DNA of 64,000 bases from Adiantum capillus-veneris (GCA_014529385.2 CM043954.1:98974747-99038746); one strand, 5' to 3'. Shown: positions 46,690 through 58,739, counted from the stretch's first letter. Translations and numbers: made by a program. Notes: generated from the sequence alone by a model not told the origin.

Positions 46690-47300
46690 AAGTAAAATAA
46701 TCGTGATTATTTACAGTTGAGTAATTTCTCCAACTTTTTGCAAACCTGGCATCACAGGCTTGAAGTATATACCAAATACATGCTCTGAGTGAAATATGGG
46801 CTCATTTGGATGCATAGGGTGAAAATGGTACCAGATTTTGGCTTTGGGTCTCTGAAACAGTAGATATAAAGAAAAATTGAGATTTTGAGCTCCAAATTGG
46901 TTGAAACTTGGCTAGTGGGCTTAACACATCATGTACTTTGGATGTATGATGGCAAAGTAGCAAAATTTTCCCATTTTGGCTAGAAAGTAAATAATCGTGA
47001 TTATTAACTTTTCTAACAAAATCATCAATTTTTGGTACAACTTGGTTCTAAGCATTGTATAGGCCCTGTGTATGTGATATGAGGTGATTTGGATCCAGAA
47101 TTGTGGTCCATAACTCAAAAATTGGCTTGCAAAGACTTCTTTGCATTTTTTTTTGCAGTTTTCCAAGTTATAAGTGCTCATTTTGGCTGATACTTGTTTT
47201 TTGGCATGTAATAGGTATGTACACATGATAGGTGAGGTGACGATGCAATTTCCAAGCAAAAATAGTGTAAAAGTAAATAATCGCGAATATTTACAGCAGT
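46690..47300. repeat. Three diverged units of about 290 bp with an ATAATCG motif
   Basis: AAGTAAATAATCGYGAWTAT occurs near 46690, 46985 and 47270, each followed by a T/A-rich segment with ACTTTTTG/TTTTTGG and preceded by similar text. The motif is nearly self-complementary (AATAATCG..GATTATT). Function unknown. Confidence 0.55.
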
Positions 47301-47829
47301 CACAATTTTCTTACAAAACTCAAAATTTTTGACCTAAACACATTCTATACACCTAAAACAAGCCCTAAATTGAATTTGGTCAAGTTTGGTCTTGTCGGCA
47401 TCACTTTGTGCTTTGTTGACTCTGAAATCACCTATTTCTGTGACTACACTCTCTATTGAGTTGGTTTGTCAATTGTGAGGCTTTAGACTTTTCCGCAACA
47501 TAGTTGTGAAGCAACTCCTCCAATTCTGGCTCATTTGGAGTCAATTTGACCTCTATGTCGAATTTGACACTTTGTAGCCTTCGAGCCGTTTTCTACTTTT
47601 TGAGGGCTTTGCTTGATTGATTTCACAAAACCAATCATATGCATTGTATATAAACCTAGTAGGCAAGTTGTCTATGGAGTCAGAACCAAATTCAGGTATC
47701 TACCAAAAACCTAGCTTTTCTATGGGGACCCCCTCAACCCCTGCCAAATGGTCAATTGATGATATAGAAAGGTTCTATTATGTTAGGGCATGCTATAGTT
47801 CAAATCCCATCTGATTTGGTCGAGCTGAC

Positions 47830-48690
47830 AGGCCGCTCTGGTCAGTTTTTGGTCGTAGGTCTTCGTGCACTGCTCGAATTCTAGGGTTTTTTCTAGGGGT
47901 TAAGACTAGCTACCGGCCGTACAAAATGGACCATTGATGAGTAAAGAACTTACCCCTCATGTCTCGTGTGAGACGGTGCTGAAAACGAGCAACTGTAGAC
48001 TCTGAAAAGTACACGCGAAAAAGGTCGAAAAGCTGTCTCTGTAAAGGTAACAAGTGGAAAGGGGGTGGTTTTAGCCTACCTTGGATATCTATACCCGGGC
48101 TTCCCAAACTATTTTTCCCTAGATTCCCCCTAAGTCCTACTAGGCTGTGAAATCTATGTTAGACTCAAAAATTTCTCCAATCGGATTCCTGTAGCTCATT
48201 CTGCAAGAGTTTCGCAAAAGTAGGTATGACCGCCTAATTTAAGCTTCTCGCTTCTGTCTTTCGTTTTCATTGAAATTTTTTGTGTTTGTCCGCCTTGTCT
48301 TTTTGATCACCATCATGTTCTCCATTTTTCCATCTGAGCTCCTTTGCTATTTGTTATTAATTTTTAACCTGTTTATTGAAAAAAAAGCGCTAAAAAAGCA
48401 AAGTGAAAATCCAATAATTAAGAAAATCCATTGAAAAAGACAGCTTTATTGTTTTTTGTTGGATTTCTCCCTTTTTAAGTCTCATTATCTAGAAAAATGA
48501 TAAAAAATAACAAAAAAAGGACTATTTTTTGATGATTTTCTGATAGTATATACACTATTTACACTCATCGGGAAGATATAATAAGTGAATTTTTCCTTGA
48601 TGAGATGAATTACAAGGGCATTATTAGGTACTTTTGCAAAAAATCACATGTTAACATCGATCTTTTTCCTCCCTCTTCAAACATTGCCCT
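47830..48690 (-). repeat. LTR-like region of family AB, copy B
   Basis: Landmarks shared with 18590-19700: GAACTTACCCCTCATG, a GTGAGACGG segment, CCCGGGCTTCCCAAACT and CCCCCTAAGTCCTACTAGG. On the minus strand a purine-rich TAGGAGGGGTGGAAGGG (about 48720-48704) precedes it after the end of the tail ORF. Confidence 0.5.
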
Positions 48691-48739
48691 TAATTACTTA
48701 GTGCCCTTCCACCCCTCCTAGATGGAGTACTCCGGGACG

Positions 48740-50340
48740 ACTGTGTGCATGGGTTGAAAAATCGTGTCTTTTGTATAGTTGTGGTTGGCTCTATCATGCT
48801 TTGAAGATCAATGCAATTCAAACCATTATGCTGTGAAGAGCTGGGTCTTGAGTAATTAACTCAGGGGTTTCTGATGTCGAGGCTTTTTGATGCTGTCTTC
48901 CAAAGAGCAAATCTTGTAGTTTGTTCTCTTTGTTTGATTGTACCATCAGGATGCTTCTTTACACTGATTGATTGAGCTGTTGGTCGCACTTTTGACTATT
49001 GTCGAGCTTTTTCTCGCCATTGATAGGTTGGTTTGCTTGATGTGGAATGGTGTGGTGGAGTCTTTTGAGACTTACTATCTCCATTGCTTGATTGGTTTTA
49101 CGGTTTGTGGAGAAGATAAGTGCTCCTTTTTCTGCCAAATCAATTTCAAGTTAGGTTCCTTGCTCGGAGATGCTCGTCTTTGTGTTTTGACCCTTGGAAC
49201 CTTCTGTGGTTTTGTCGGTGATGTTTTGGGCACCCAGATTTGAATCAGCTTGTCCTTAAGCTGTGCTTTTGGTACCCAAATTTGCCTGACTCCTTGCATG
49301 CTACTTGTAGCATTTGTTTGTCGAGAGGACAGAGAAGATTGATTACTTCGTGGTTTGGTTTGCTGATTGCTTCCTTTTCATTCCTCCTTGCTTGGTGCAA
49401 TTGGAACAATGAGTTGCCCGCCTTTAGGTGATAGCTTGAGCTGATTTGTATCCCAATCTGGTAATGCTTTGTATGTTCGCATCCAGGGAACTCCAAGAAT
49501 CATTGTCTCATTCATGTGTTCATTTGGTAAGCATACAAACTGTTGAGGATATGAACATCCATGTACCATCACGTTCAAGTTGACTACTCCCAACGTTGGT
49601 GTTGGGTTCTTGTTGCATCCTTTGATTGTCGCTATTCCTTCTGTCAAAGACTAACTTGTTGCTTTCTTGTACGTGGAATAATTGACCGTACTTACTCTAG
49701 CTCCCGTGTCGACCAAAGCATTTGTGCTATGATTGTGGAGCTGTACTTTGATGCGCAGGTCCATTCTGTCTAACCATTCATCATCTGTTGAAACTGCATC
49801 TTTAGGAAATTCCCATTTTCGGTCATCTATTTCCAGAGTGTTGATGGGAATTGATGTCTGTTGATGCTTGAGAGAAGCTTTCCGTTTGAGTACCCAAAGC
49901 CGAGCTTCCTCTTGGGCTTCATCAATAACCTGCTGTCATTTAATCCTCCTTTGCTTGGCTACATGCATTCTTTCTAGCAATTCATTGGTAAGCGGCAAAT
50001 TGTATTTCTTTAAACATCATCCACTAATCCAAGTAGCCATTGTTTCACCATCTAGGGTGGACAAATTTATTGCTCCATTTGGAGATACATCTTCAATGAT
50101 ATACGGTCCGTTTCCCTTTTTCTTAAATTTGGGAATGTGTTGCTTAAGGGAATAGATTAAAACTAAGTCCCCTTTCTTGAAGATTTTTTTAATTAGATGG
50201 GAATCAAAAAACTGTTTTTGTTTCCGCTTTTGTGCATAGATGTGAGCTACGGCAGTTAGCCTTTGCTCATCTAGCTTTTCTAAATCTTCAATTCTTTCTT
50301 GAAATTCATGTCCATCATATCCTCAGGAAATGTTCGGCTC
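48740..50340 (-). pseudogene. Integrase C-terminal domain fused to a retropepsin-like domain and W-V-P-K tail
   Basis: One frame from 50340 to about 49075, with a few isolated stops, reads: integrase end (LEKLDEQRLTAVAH, FFDSHLIKKIFKKGDLVLIY, NGAINLSTLDGET, LKKYNLPLT); a charged linker; a retropepsin-like domain (NALVDTGARVSTVN at about 49712, MILGVPWMRTYKAL at 49510); then a basic tail with QIWVPKAQLKDKL, IQIWVPKTSP and LIWQKKE. A further part in a shifted frame (DGTIKQREQTTRFALW) continues towards 48740. In ordinary Ty3/gypsy elements protease precedes RT. Here it follows integrase in the same frame. The integrase core itself is deleted near 50340. Confidence 0.7.
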
Positions 50341-51086
50341 GATAAGTAAGTTACTAAATAGTTACTTCACTTAGGAACAAGTGACATTTGAAACAATGGT
50401 ACATGAGGTATGGGTGTTTGTTTTTGACATTGAAGAGAATCCTTTATAAAAGATCGAACATCCTTCCTCATAGTTGGCCAAAATACTCCAAGTCTCAAGA
50501 TTCTTTGCATAGTTTGGTCTTCTGCAAAGTGAAGTCCTACTATGGTAATACGTGCTCGACTTAGGTACTGCTTTTTCTCTTCAGGATTAATGCATAAGAG
50601 CAATATTCCATCTCGATTTCTTTTGTATAGCCTACCAGCTAGAAATTGATACATAGCTGATTGCTCAATTAATCCGATTGTAATAGGAAGTGGTATTTGT
50701 GAATCCACTTGAGATATTGTCATCAATGATGCCATGTTTTTCTACCATCGAGGTACCATTTCCATTGAGAACAAATAAGAATCTGGTAGATCATCATCTA
50801 CCCCTTTAGGTGATTCTCTTGAAACAATCCTTGACAAATGATCAGCTCTTTTATGTGTAATTCCCTTTTTTACAACCACAGTGAAATCAAATTCCAGAAG
50901 AATGATGAACCATCTCACTATTCTTCCTGTGTTGCATGGCTTGTTGACCAAATACAACAAAGCTTGGTGGTCTACAAAGAACACAAACTTGTTGGCTAAT
51001 AGATAATGTCTATTCTTTTTAACTGCATATATCATTCCTAACCCTTCTCTTTTAGTAGTAGTGTAATTGTTTCTGCCATGTCCAGC
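50341..51086 (-). pseudogene. Family B RNase H and integrase zinc-binding region
   Basis: RNase H: KKNRHYLLANKFVFFVDHQ and HKRADHLSRIVSRESPKGVD. Then LPITIGLIEQS..YQFLAGRLYKRN and the zinc region VGLHFAEDQT, GVFWPTMRKDV, IKDSLQCQKQ, in which one His and one Cys of the H2C2 set appear changed. The sequence is cut at 51087 by a copia LTR and at about 50340 by loss of the integrase core. The RNase H end resembles that of the plus-strand gypsy at 60100 (ADYLSRL..GEPPTGVADYFPD), so both are one lineage. Confidence 0.75.
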
Positions 51087-51423
51087 TGTCGGCTAGCATA
51101 AGTGTAAAGAATGAGGATGCAAGAGAGCTACACAAGACAAGCACAAAGCACACAGAGATGGAAAGCTTCTTCTTCTTCTCACAGAAAAGAGAGTACAAAA
51201 TGATTAAGTGCTAAAACTGAAAAGTAGCACATATGTACATGTGGTCACTAAGTGTGAACTCGCTAGAAGCGTACTAGGCTGGCACTATAAGTGTAGTCCA
51301 GCTGTAGAATCACTGGCAGAGATCCTCCGTGTCAGTCACCTAACGTGCCAGTGAGTAAATGTCGTAAGCGGCCAAGACCCGTAGTGGATGCCAGCTCAAG
51401 ATGTAGAGCTCGACATCTCAACA
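51087..51423 (-). repeat. Ty1/copia 3' LTR, 337 bp
   Basis: On the minus strand CTCGAGGGGGAG (51435-51424) is a typical copia polypurine tract, followed by TGTTGAGATGTCGAGC and ending ATGCTAGCCGACA at 51087. It sits inside the family B RNase H sequence, so copia inserted there. The far flank is lost, so no target duplication can be tested. Confidence 0.85.
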
Positions 51424-51436
51424 CTCCCCCTCGAGC

Positions 51437-52328
51437 TCTGCATGTCGCAGAGTCCAAACATAGTCCGGAAACGTCGAATCTTCTCAGCTCCGAGGGCCTT
51501 GGTAAAGATATTCGCTATCTGCTCCTCTGTGCTGACGTAGACCAAGTCGATGTCGCCCGCCAACACTCGCTCTCGAACATAGTGGTAATGGACCTCTATG
51601 TGCTTGGTCCTGGCATGGAACACTGGGTTCCTAGCCAACTGCATGCTGCTGAGGTTGTCACAATGGATGGAAATCTGCTGGTCCACCTGCACTCCCAAGT
51701 CCTCAAGTAATGTGCGTAGCCAAGCTACCTCGCACGCTGCAACTGCTACACCTCTGTACTCGATAAAGCAACCGTAGGCTGCTTTTTGCTGCTCCAAGTA
51801 ACAGCAACACTCCCAAAAGAGAACATGAAGCCACTCGTAGATCTCCTATCAACAACGCTACCTGCCCAATCTGCATCTGTATACCCATACAATGCTAATG
51901 ACGCATCTGCTGCATAGAACAATGCGTAGTCAAGAGTCTCTTGCACATACCGAAGTGTGCGTTGTACTCCATCCAAATGTGGCTTCCTCGGAAGCTGCAT
52001 GAAATGACTCTCCAAGCCTACGTGTAGCTCAAGTCTGGCCTCATGATAGTCAAGTAGATTAGACTACCCACAATCTTTTTGTACATCTTGACATCCTCAA
52101 CAACATCACCCTTCTCTGCACTCAGCTTTGCATTCACATCCAAGGGAATAGAAATTGGCTTACAATCAGCCATACCATACTTTGACAACATGTCCAAAGC
52201 ATACTGTCTCTGTGACAGCCATACACCCTCTGGAGTCCTGATCACCTCAATGCAAGAAAGTAGCGCAACTCGCCCAAATCTTTCATTTCAAACTCCTGTT
52301 TGAGAAGACCCTTCACATGGTCAATGTT
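51437..52328 (-). pseudogene. Ty1/copia pol 3' fragment (RT end and RNase H)
   Basis: Minus strand: FEMKDLGELRYFLAL (about 52290), SQRQYALDMLSKYGMADCKP, MYKKIVGSLIYLTIMRPDLS, then RNase H with YGYTDADWAGSVVDRRSTSG, SVAVTWSSKKQP, ISIHCDNLSSMQLARNPVFH, KHIEVHYHYVRERV and EEQIANIFTKALG near the end. All are diagnostic of Ty1/copia. It is truncated at 52328 and has one stop near 52016 and a shift near 51800. Confidence 0.9.
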
Positions 52329-52382
52329 TTGACCCTTGACAGGCATTTTTCACGAGAAAAATACCAAACAGACTCCAAAATC

Positions 52383-53001
<619 letters not shown>

Positions 53002-53010
53002 GAATTTAAC

Positions 53011-53320
53011 AAAATCTACAAAACAGGCTTGGGATATTCTAGCTGGTCTTTATGCAAGTCGCAATGAGGCTAAAATTGCATTGCTGCGTAAAGTATTGGA
53101 GTTGAAGATTATGCATGAGGAAGATGATATGGACACTTCCCTTGCTAGTGTCAAGGATATCAATGGGCAACTTATTTTTACAGAAGAAGTCATTTCGTAC
53201 AGTTCCCTTGTGCAGACCGTTCTTGATACTTTGCTAGATTCTTACCAGACTTTTGCTAGTACTCATACTGACGATGTCGACGGCGATGAGGACGACAGTG
53301 AGACGCGGACTGAAAACTGA
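53011..53320 (+). pseudogene. Ty1/copia gag fragment (UBN2-type)
   Basis: QAWDILAGLYASRNEAKIAL, then KVLELKIMHEEDDMDTSLAS and LVQTVLDTLLDSYQTFAS match the copia gag domain order (AW..L...Y......L...L..LKM.E..s...). It is followed by an Asp/Glu-rich end and a stop. 5'-truncated, with no pol downstream. It lies directly after the LTR-like segment. Confidence 0.75.
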
Positions 53321-53750
53321 AAACACTAAGGGCTAAAATATGCAAATCTTGTATCTGTTGAATTCTGACTCTATGTCAGTGACGACGGCGATGATGATGA
53401 CGTGACGACTATGTGTTGAAAACACAGATGTTGAAATCTGCTGGTACCTCTCACCCAAGGTAGGAATGGATGACTCTAGCGTACTAGCCATATCTGTACA
53501 TACAAATAGATTTTGGTTAGTTTGCAAATATCATAAGGGTTGTGTCATTGTGCATGAAGTGTTATTAAGAGTTTTGGTTTATATACCAGATTTTGTTGGT
53601 TCCAAGCTCTTTGTTTGGTAGCTCTTGCTCTTTTACTCTTTTTTTTTTATAAGTATAGGGTTATATATATATATTCCCTAAGATTAGGAGGTTAAGAGGC
53701 TAGGGAGGAAGGGTAAGAGAGAAGCAAGTGAATGATGGATGTCACTAACA
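53321..53750 (-). repeat. LTR-like region following a polypurine tract
   Basis: On the minus strand GTGGGGGGGGAG (53762-53751) precedes TGTTAGTGACATCC, with an A/T-rich ATATATATATAACC and a TATA-like GGTATATAAAC (about 53578-53588) downstream. This looks like the 3' LTR of the W-V-P-K-tail element at 53751-54931. Its other end is undefined. Confidence 0.45.
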
Positions 53751-54093
53751 CTCCCCCCCCACTTCCTTGGGTAGATCATACCTTTTGGAAAGATGTCGCC
53801 ACCCTTTCAAACCACTTGTTCCAAGTTGTAATGGGTGAAAAATTTGACCAATAGCTTTTTGCCACCTTAGGTGCTTCATCAAGTTGCAAGGGTGGTAAGG
53901 TACTCTCCCATGATCTTACTTGTAATGTTGCTTTATGTGACGAACTTACAATGGTAGATTCTAATTCTTTCTTGTTTTTCTAGATATTTACCGTGGTAGG
54001 TGGAGGTTCTGTAGAAGCTTGTATTTCTATGGATGAACTACATGAAGATTCATTTGACTTACCTATTCCTGAGCTAAGTGATACAAATCATTC

Positions 54094-54720
54094 TCACTTC
54101 AGTATCCAAACTAGCTCGAGATTAGATATGTAGTATTCCATGATCTTTTCCTTCCCATGGTCCTCAATCGGCTTCATAGCTACAAGATTCGACTCACATG
54201 GGTCTATAGGTGACAAGGAAGGATACAATTTACATTTAGGCACCCAGATTTGATCATTCCCATCATAGTAGCCTTGGGCTTCTAATAGTCTCTTAGGAAT
54301 GCAACGTAACGTTTCCTTACATTTCTTGGGGCAAGTGGGGCGTCTCTTGCGAATCTTTTGTTTTGAGCAAGATCGAGCATTGGAAGTGGTTGTTAACGAG
54401 GTTTTAGAGACCCATTTATATGTTTCCCTTGAAAAATCACACCGAGACTTGGGTGACTCATTCTTTGTTTTAACCACGTAAGTTGAAGTTCTAGAGGGTT
54501 GTGCTATAGGGACACATGTTTCAACCTCTTGGATATGAAATGTTTTATTTTGTGTTCCCTCAGGAGGCGATAACTCAGGGATTGTTGCTTGAGTGGCAGG
54601 GCTGAAAGTCTGTTTCTGTGTTGTGATACTCCCAGTTCCCCAATTGATAGTACATTTGGTTGTAGACATCCACATGCTGGGTGCAGCGGCTATGGTGGGT
54701 GCCATCAGCTGGCAGGTCAT
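54094..54720 (-). pseudogene. Third W-V-x-K tail ORF (element C)
   Basis: A 208-codon minus-strand frame rich in Thr, Lys and Pro with TYKWVSKTSLTTTSN, KKCKETLRCIPKRLL and NDQIWVPKCKLYPSLSP. The repeated W-V-x-K words and basic character match the tails at 19715-20445 and 49075-49300. It lies between an upstream purine tract plus LTR start (54941-54931) and a downstream purine tract plus LTR start (53762-53750), with no protease, RT or integrase. It may be a deletion derivative that kept only this region. Confidence 0.45.
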
Positions 54721-54931
54721 GGTGAGAGAGAAGAGATGCAGAAGACATTGAACGAGAGAGTCGATATAGAGAATAAGAAAACACTTGTAGTAATTTTATT
54801 CAATAGCCTTTGTACATATAAAGCCTCATATCCATGCAAATTTCTAAACATAATTGAAGCTTTCCTACATGCCATAAGGGCCTGTTCCCACAGGCTGACA
54901 TCAAAATAATTGAGGGCTTGGAAACCCAACA
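54721..54931 (-). repeat. LTR-like region after a polypurine tract
   Basis: On the minus strand GAAGGGGGAT (54941-54932) precedes TGTTGGGTTTCC. TTTATATG and AATAAAATT occur within. It is the end of one element and possibly the 5' LTR of element C. Confidence 0.45.
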
Positions 54932-54941
54932 ATCCCCCTTC

Positions 54942-55584
54942 AAGCCCGAACTAGATAGACCACTCTCATGATACCTTGAGTTTTTGGTGTACTCGGCAAC
55001 CGTGAGTTTTAGGTTCTCTCACAACCAAGGATTTTTTTCGTGTATCCATAACCTGGTGCTATAATAGTAAAACCCCCCCTTGAATAGATAGGGTGTAGGT
55101 CAAAAAATTAGCTACCAATAAATGGAGTTTTTGGTTCAGTGCCAGACCTTGGGTTTAAGGTGTACCCAATAACCTCATGAGAAGAAGCGGAACAAAAATG
55201 GGTTGAGAACAAAAATTGGTATTTTTGGGAGGTTTACCACTTTGAATGTGTGGCAGTGTCTAACCCCGTACAAATTTTTATCATGGCAATATTTGATAAT
55301 TTATAGGCTACAATAAGGCTTTTAATAGGAAATATAAGTGCTTACCATGTTTTAATGCAGGAGGCTAATTGGTGTAGCCCCCTCAACAAATTATGGAAGA
55401 GGCATTGGACGGAAAAACGGTGGGAGGGAGTCATGGAGAACATCTAGAAGCCAAGGTGGCCTCAGTTTATGAAGATATTTCAGTGGAAAGTGGTGTGGGG
55501 TGATCTGTTGTGACGGGCGTAAAAATACAAGAAAGAGGAATCGGGTCCAATCGTTGCTCGGGGTGCATAATACCTAGTGAAGAG
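54942..55584. other. Unassigned sequence before the gypsy LTR
   Basis: No protein motif. It may be the 3' untranslated part of the element that ends at the LTR beginning 54931. Just left of 55585 is AAGAG, which would be one half of a target duplication for the plus-strand gypsy if the insertion end is intact. Confidence 0.35.
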
Positions 55585-55985
55585 TGTTACGGCATTAGCC
55601 ACACATGCGGTCCTGCGGTACTGCGGAGGTCTGGACACTGCGGATCAGGAGTCATGCGGTATGTGGTGGCAGTAGCGGCAGTTCTTCACGGGATATCATG
55701 GGACAGGAGTGTGTGCACCGTTCCCGATCTGCGCTGGAGCAGTGGTTGTATATGGAGGGGCATACCTGTCTTTTGATGTAACTTAACCAATCTCTATGAT
55801 ATTCATGGCATCTACTATTGTAACTCTGAGTCTGGAATATACATGAATGAAGCAAGAGGTGTTCTGTGCCTGTGTACTGTGTACTTCCTTCTCTTGTCAT
55901 TCTATATGTTGATGTTCATATAATGTAGTTGGGGGTAATCATTCCCGTAATGCCTATTGCTCCAGTGCGGGCAATAGCCATTACA
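55585..55985 (+). repeat. LTR 1 of plus-strand gypsy (401 bp)
   Basis: TGTTACGGCATTAGCC to GCCATTACA. It matches 62612-63004 with few differences (a 9-bp indel near 55618 and scattered substitutions). It is followed by TCTGGCGACCACGATGCG, a PBS-like segment resembling the TGGCGAC-type sites of other gypsy groups. Confidence 0.88.
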
Positions 55986-56062
55986 TCTGGCGACCACGAT
56001 GCGTGATGGACAGCCTCTGATGAATATGCATGCGCACTAGGTCGTAGAGTCCGCATGACCTT

Positions 56063-57583
56063 GTGGTTCCAATTGTAGGAAGACGACGGAGGAGAGGCAG
56101 TTCATATGAATTTGTCTTTTCTTCAACGCAGATTGAGGAATCTGTATCTCCATCACCAAGCCCGGTGCGTGGTAGGCGGTTGCGACGAGCGAGACGTACT
56201 CCGCGCAGTCATTCATGTCCTCCTATCGTACGTTCACCCTCACCCACACAGGTTGCTCCACCACCGTCTTCGGTAAGCAGTCCGGGGGTATCTCCGCCAC
56301 TGTCTCCACCTCCTAGTGCTCGTTAGCTTTTCCCGGGAGGAGGAGGAACAGTTGGGCAAGGGGTGATGGCTCATCCTCAGATTAAGTATAGTCAATTTCG
56401 AGGTCTCTCGAGTGAAGACCCTAATGCACATTTGCCCCAATTCAATAAAGCTTATGGATTGAATCATCCTGGGGTGGTGGTTCCTCTCCATCAACAATAT
56501 GTGTTTGAATCTACACTCTTAGGGAAAGCTGCAAAATGGTTGTTCGAATACCCTGATGACCATTTCCAGACGTATGTTGACGAATCCATAGCGTTTCTAC
56601 GAAGGTTTGGAATGGAAAAGACAGCCCCTCAACATTTGGAGAAGATTCGAACGCTCCGGCAGAAGTCATTGCCAGTGGAGGATTACACTGCAAAATTTCG
56701 GATGCTTTTGCAGAGGGTACCTCATGCACAAAGGCCGGCAGCCGAAGTGCTGAATGATTATTTTTTGCGAGGGCTCAACAAGGATCTTAGAACGGCTATG
56801 GCAATAGTGGATAAGGTAACTACTCCAGTGGATACTGTAATTGCTAGGGCTGTAGTAGCAGGAGAGGCTTTAGAGGATACGGAATATCCAAAGAAGTCAA
56901 AGAAGAAAGATAGGAAGAAATCTCATCGAAAGTCACAAGACAGTGGCAGTGATAGTTCGGAGTCGGAATCCGCAGTATCTGATTCCTCGGACTCAGGCAA
57001 CAGCAATTCGGGGAAAGAATTGGAGGAGACACCGCGGAAAAAATCCCAGCGTCACGGGAAAGGTGTATCATCTGGATCGACGGAATCAGCTGCAGTGGCT
57101 AAAAGTCTGAAGGAAATATGGTGTACCCAATGTCGGAATCCGGGCCATGCTGCTCAGGAATGTGCAATGAATCAGAAGTGGTGTGCGATTTGCACGACCA
57201 ATACTCATAATACAGTGGAATGTTATTTCAATGGCCGGGGTCGTCGGAGTGGAGGGGACTCTTCTACCTGGCAACAACCGCAAATAGGGCAGAGACAAGA
57301 GCCTGCTATGGCGATGGCTCATGCTCATACATTAGAGACGCCTGTGCAAGGTCAAGCAGGAGGACGGGGTCCAGGGGGAGGACGAGGTCGCAGAAGAGGT
57401 GGCCGAGTTCCTAATCGCCCCAAGACATGCCTTTTCTGTTTGGGGGATAGACATTTGCGATCTGAGTGTACTGAAGCTATGGAATACGATCGAAAAAAGC
57501 AGGAACGCGTTGCAGGGAAACAGCCTAGTGTGGTTATGGTTCAGATTGAAGGCCTGGAGGAGTCTGACCCAGTGGTTTCATAA
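56063..57583 (+). pseudogene. gag with three CCHC zinc knuckles
   Basis: An Arg/Ser/Pro-rich N-terminus (RRRRRGSSYEF; RRLRRARRTPRSHSCPP) runs into the gag domain (FRGLSSEDPNAHLPQFNKAY at 56395, GKAAKWLFEYPDDHF, LPVEDYTAKFRMLLQRV). A TAG at about 56324 interrupts the frame where the second copy (63049 on) has CAG, so the two parts were joined. A Lys/Ser-rich linker follows. Three perfect CX2CX4HX4C knuckles come next: CTQCRNPGHAAQEC, CAICTTNTHNTVEC and CLFCLGDRHLRSEC (57122-57470). A Gly/Arg-rich segment lies between knuckles 2 and 3. It ends at a TAA at 57583. Confidence 0.88.
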
Positions 57584-57604
57584 ATCACGCGATCGGGTAA
57601 AAGT

Positions 57605-58687
57605 GTGGTTCCTACTCCCGATGTGAAAGTTCCGGATTGGACGGTTCAGGAAGAAGTGCGGAAAAAGACTGTGTCCTGGTTGCCACAATCCGCACCATCA
57701 GTGAAGACATCAGGATCATCGACATCGACTATGCCATCGACTGTGGGTCTGGAAATAAAGGAAGGGAAAGCTGGAAATAAGGATGATATTAAAGAACAGG
57801 AGGAGTGGAATTCAGTTTGGAAAGAGGTTCTCAAGTCACCAATTCAAGTACCTCTGGGTTCATTGCTGAAATTAGTCCCAAATTTCCATAATGCATTGCT
57901 GTGACAATCAGCCACTGAGCTGCGGGAAGTCACCATTGGGAAGGTTGAAAGCGAGGATGATGATTAAGTCCCGTTGCCAGCGAATAGGATCACAGATACC
58001 CGCATTCCGAAGCTTTCAGTTCGATACCATGGCACATACATTGACAAGGTACTCTTGGATGAAGGAGCGGGGGTAAACATTATCACCCAAGCAGCGCGTG
58101 AGCGTTTTGGTCTCAGTGATTGGGAGCCTGCACCCTTTGTAGTCCGCATGGCAGATCAAAGAAGAGTGCAACCAGTGGGTTTACTTCGGGGCATTGTTTT
58201 GGATGTGGCGGGCTTATCCTTTGCTGTTTCCTTAGTAGTCTTGAATATTGAAGATCATAATCAGGATTATCACATTATCTTGGGAAGACCCTGGTTACGA
58301 CAAGCGAGGGTAAAGCATAATTGGGAAGCAAATATGCTTATAGTAAAGAAGGGTAAAAGAAAAGTGTGTGTGAGGCTAGGAACATGCCGACAACCAGTTC
58401 AGGCAGCATGGCCAGTGATAGCTGAAACAGTTAATATGGTGGAAGGATTAAAAGAGGATGAAGAGGAACAATTTCTCAAAGCTAACCCGGATTTGGTTTC
58501 TCTATACCTTGTGGATATTTCTCTGATTCTGAAAGGGAATTCGGTGGGGGTTTCAGGAACTCCAGGAGGAATAGGGGAGCAACAGCACGTGCTTCCGAGT
58601 CCTGAATCATTGGAGGACGTGTTTCAGCAAGAACGAGCGTTTGAGGCGCAAATGGAAAAAATTACAAGGGTAAGAAAGATGAATTAG
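57605..58687 (+). pseudogene. Protease region of plus-strand gypsy
   Basis: In the same frame as gag, after one stop. A hydrophilic lead (57605-57904) is followed by the retropepsin domain (57974-58687) with KVLLDEGAGVNII (active-site D-E-G rather than D-S/T-G), VRMADQRRVQPVG and HIILGRPWLRQARV. It ends in a charged segment before RT. Single stops near 57904 and 57966 and a shift near 58670 break what was one gag-pro-pol frame. Confidence 0.8.
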
Positions 58688-58739
58688 AGAAGGTTTTTCT
58701 TGGGGAGCAAGCGGAGTCGCAGCCCATATACATTAGTAA

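Noticed and set aside
49245-49496. Minus-strand ORF overlapping the W-V-P-K tail in another frame
   Set aside because: The retropepsin-like and W-V-P-K frame is the one conserved with the copy at 19715-20445.
56240-57086. Minus-strand frames within the gag of the plus-strand gypsy
   Set aside because: They are shadows of a clear gag with three zinc knuckles on the plus strand.
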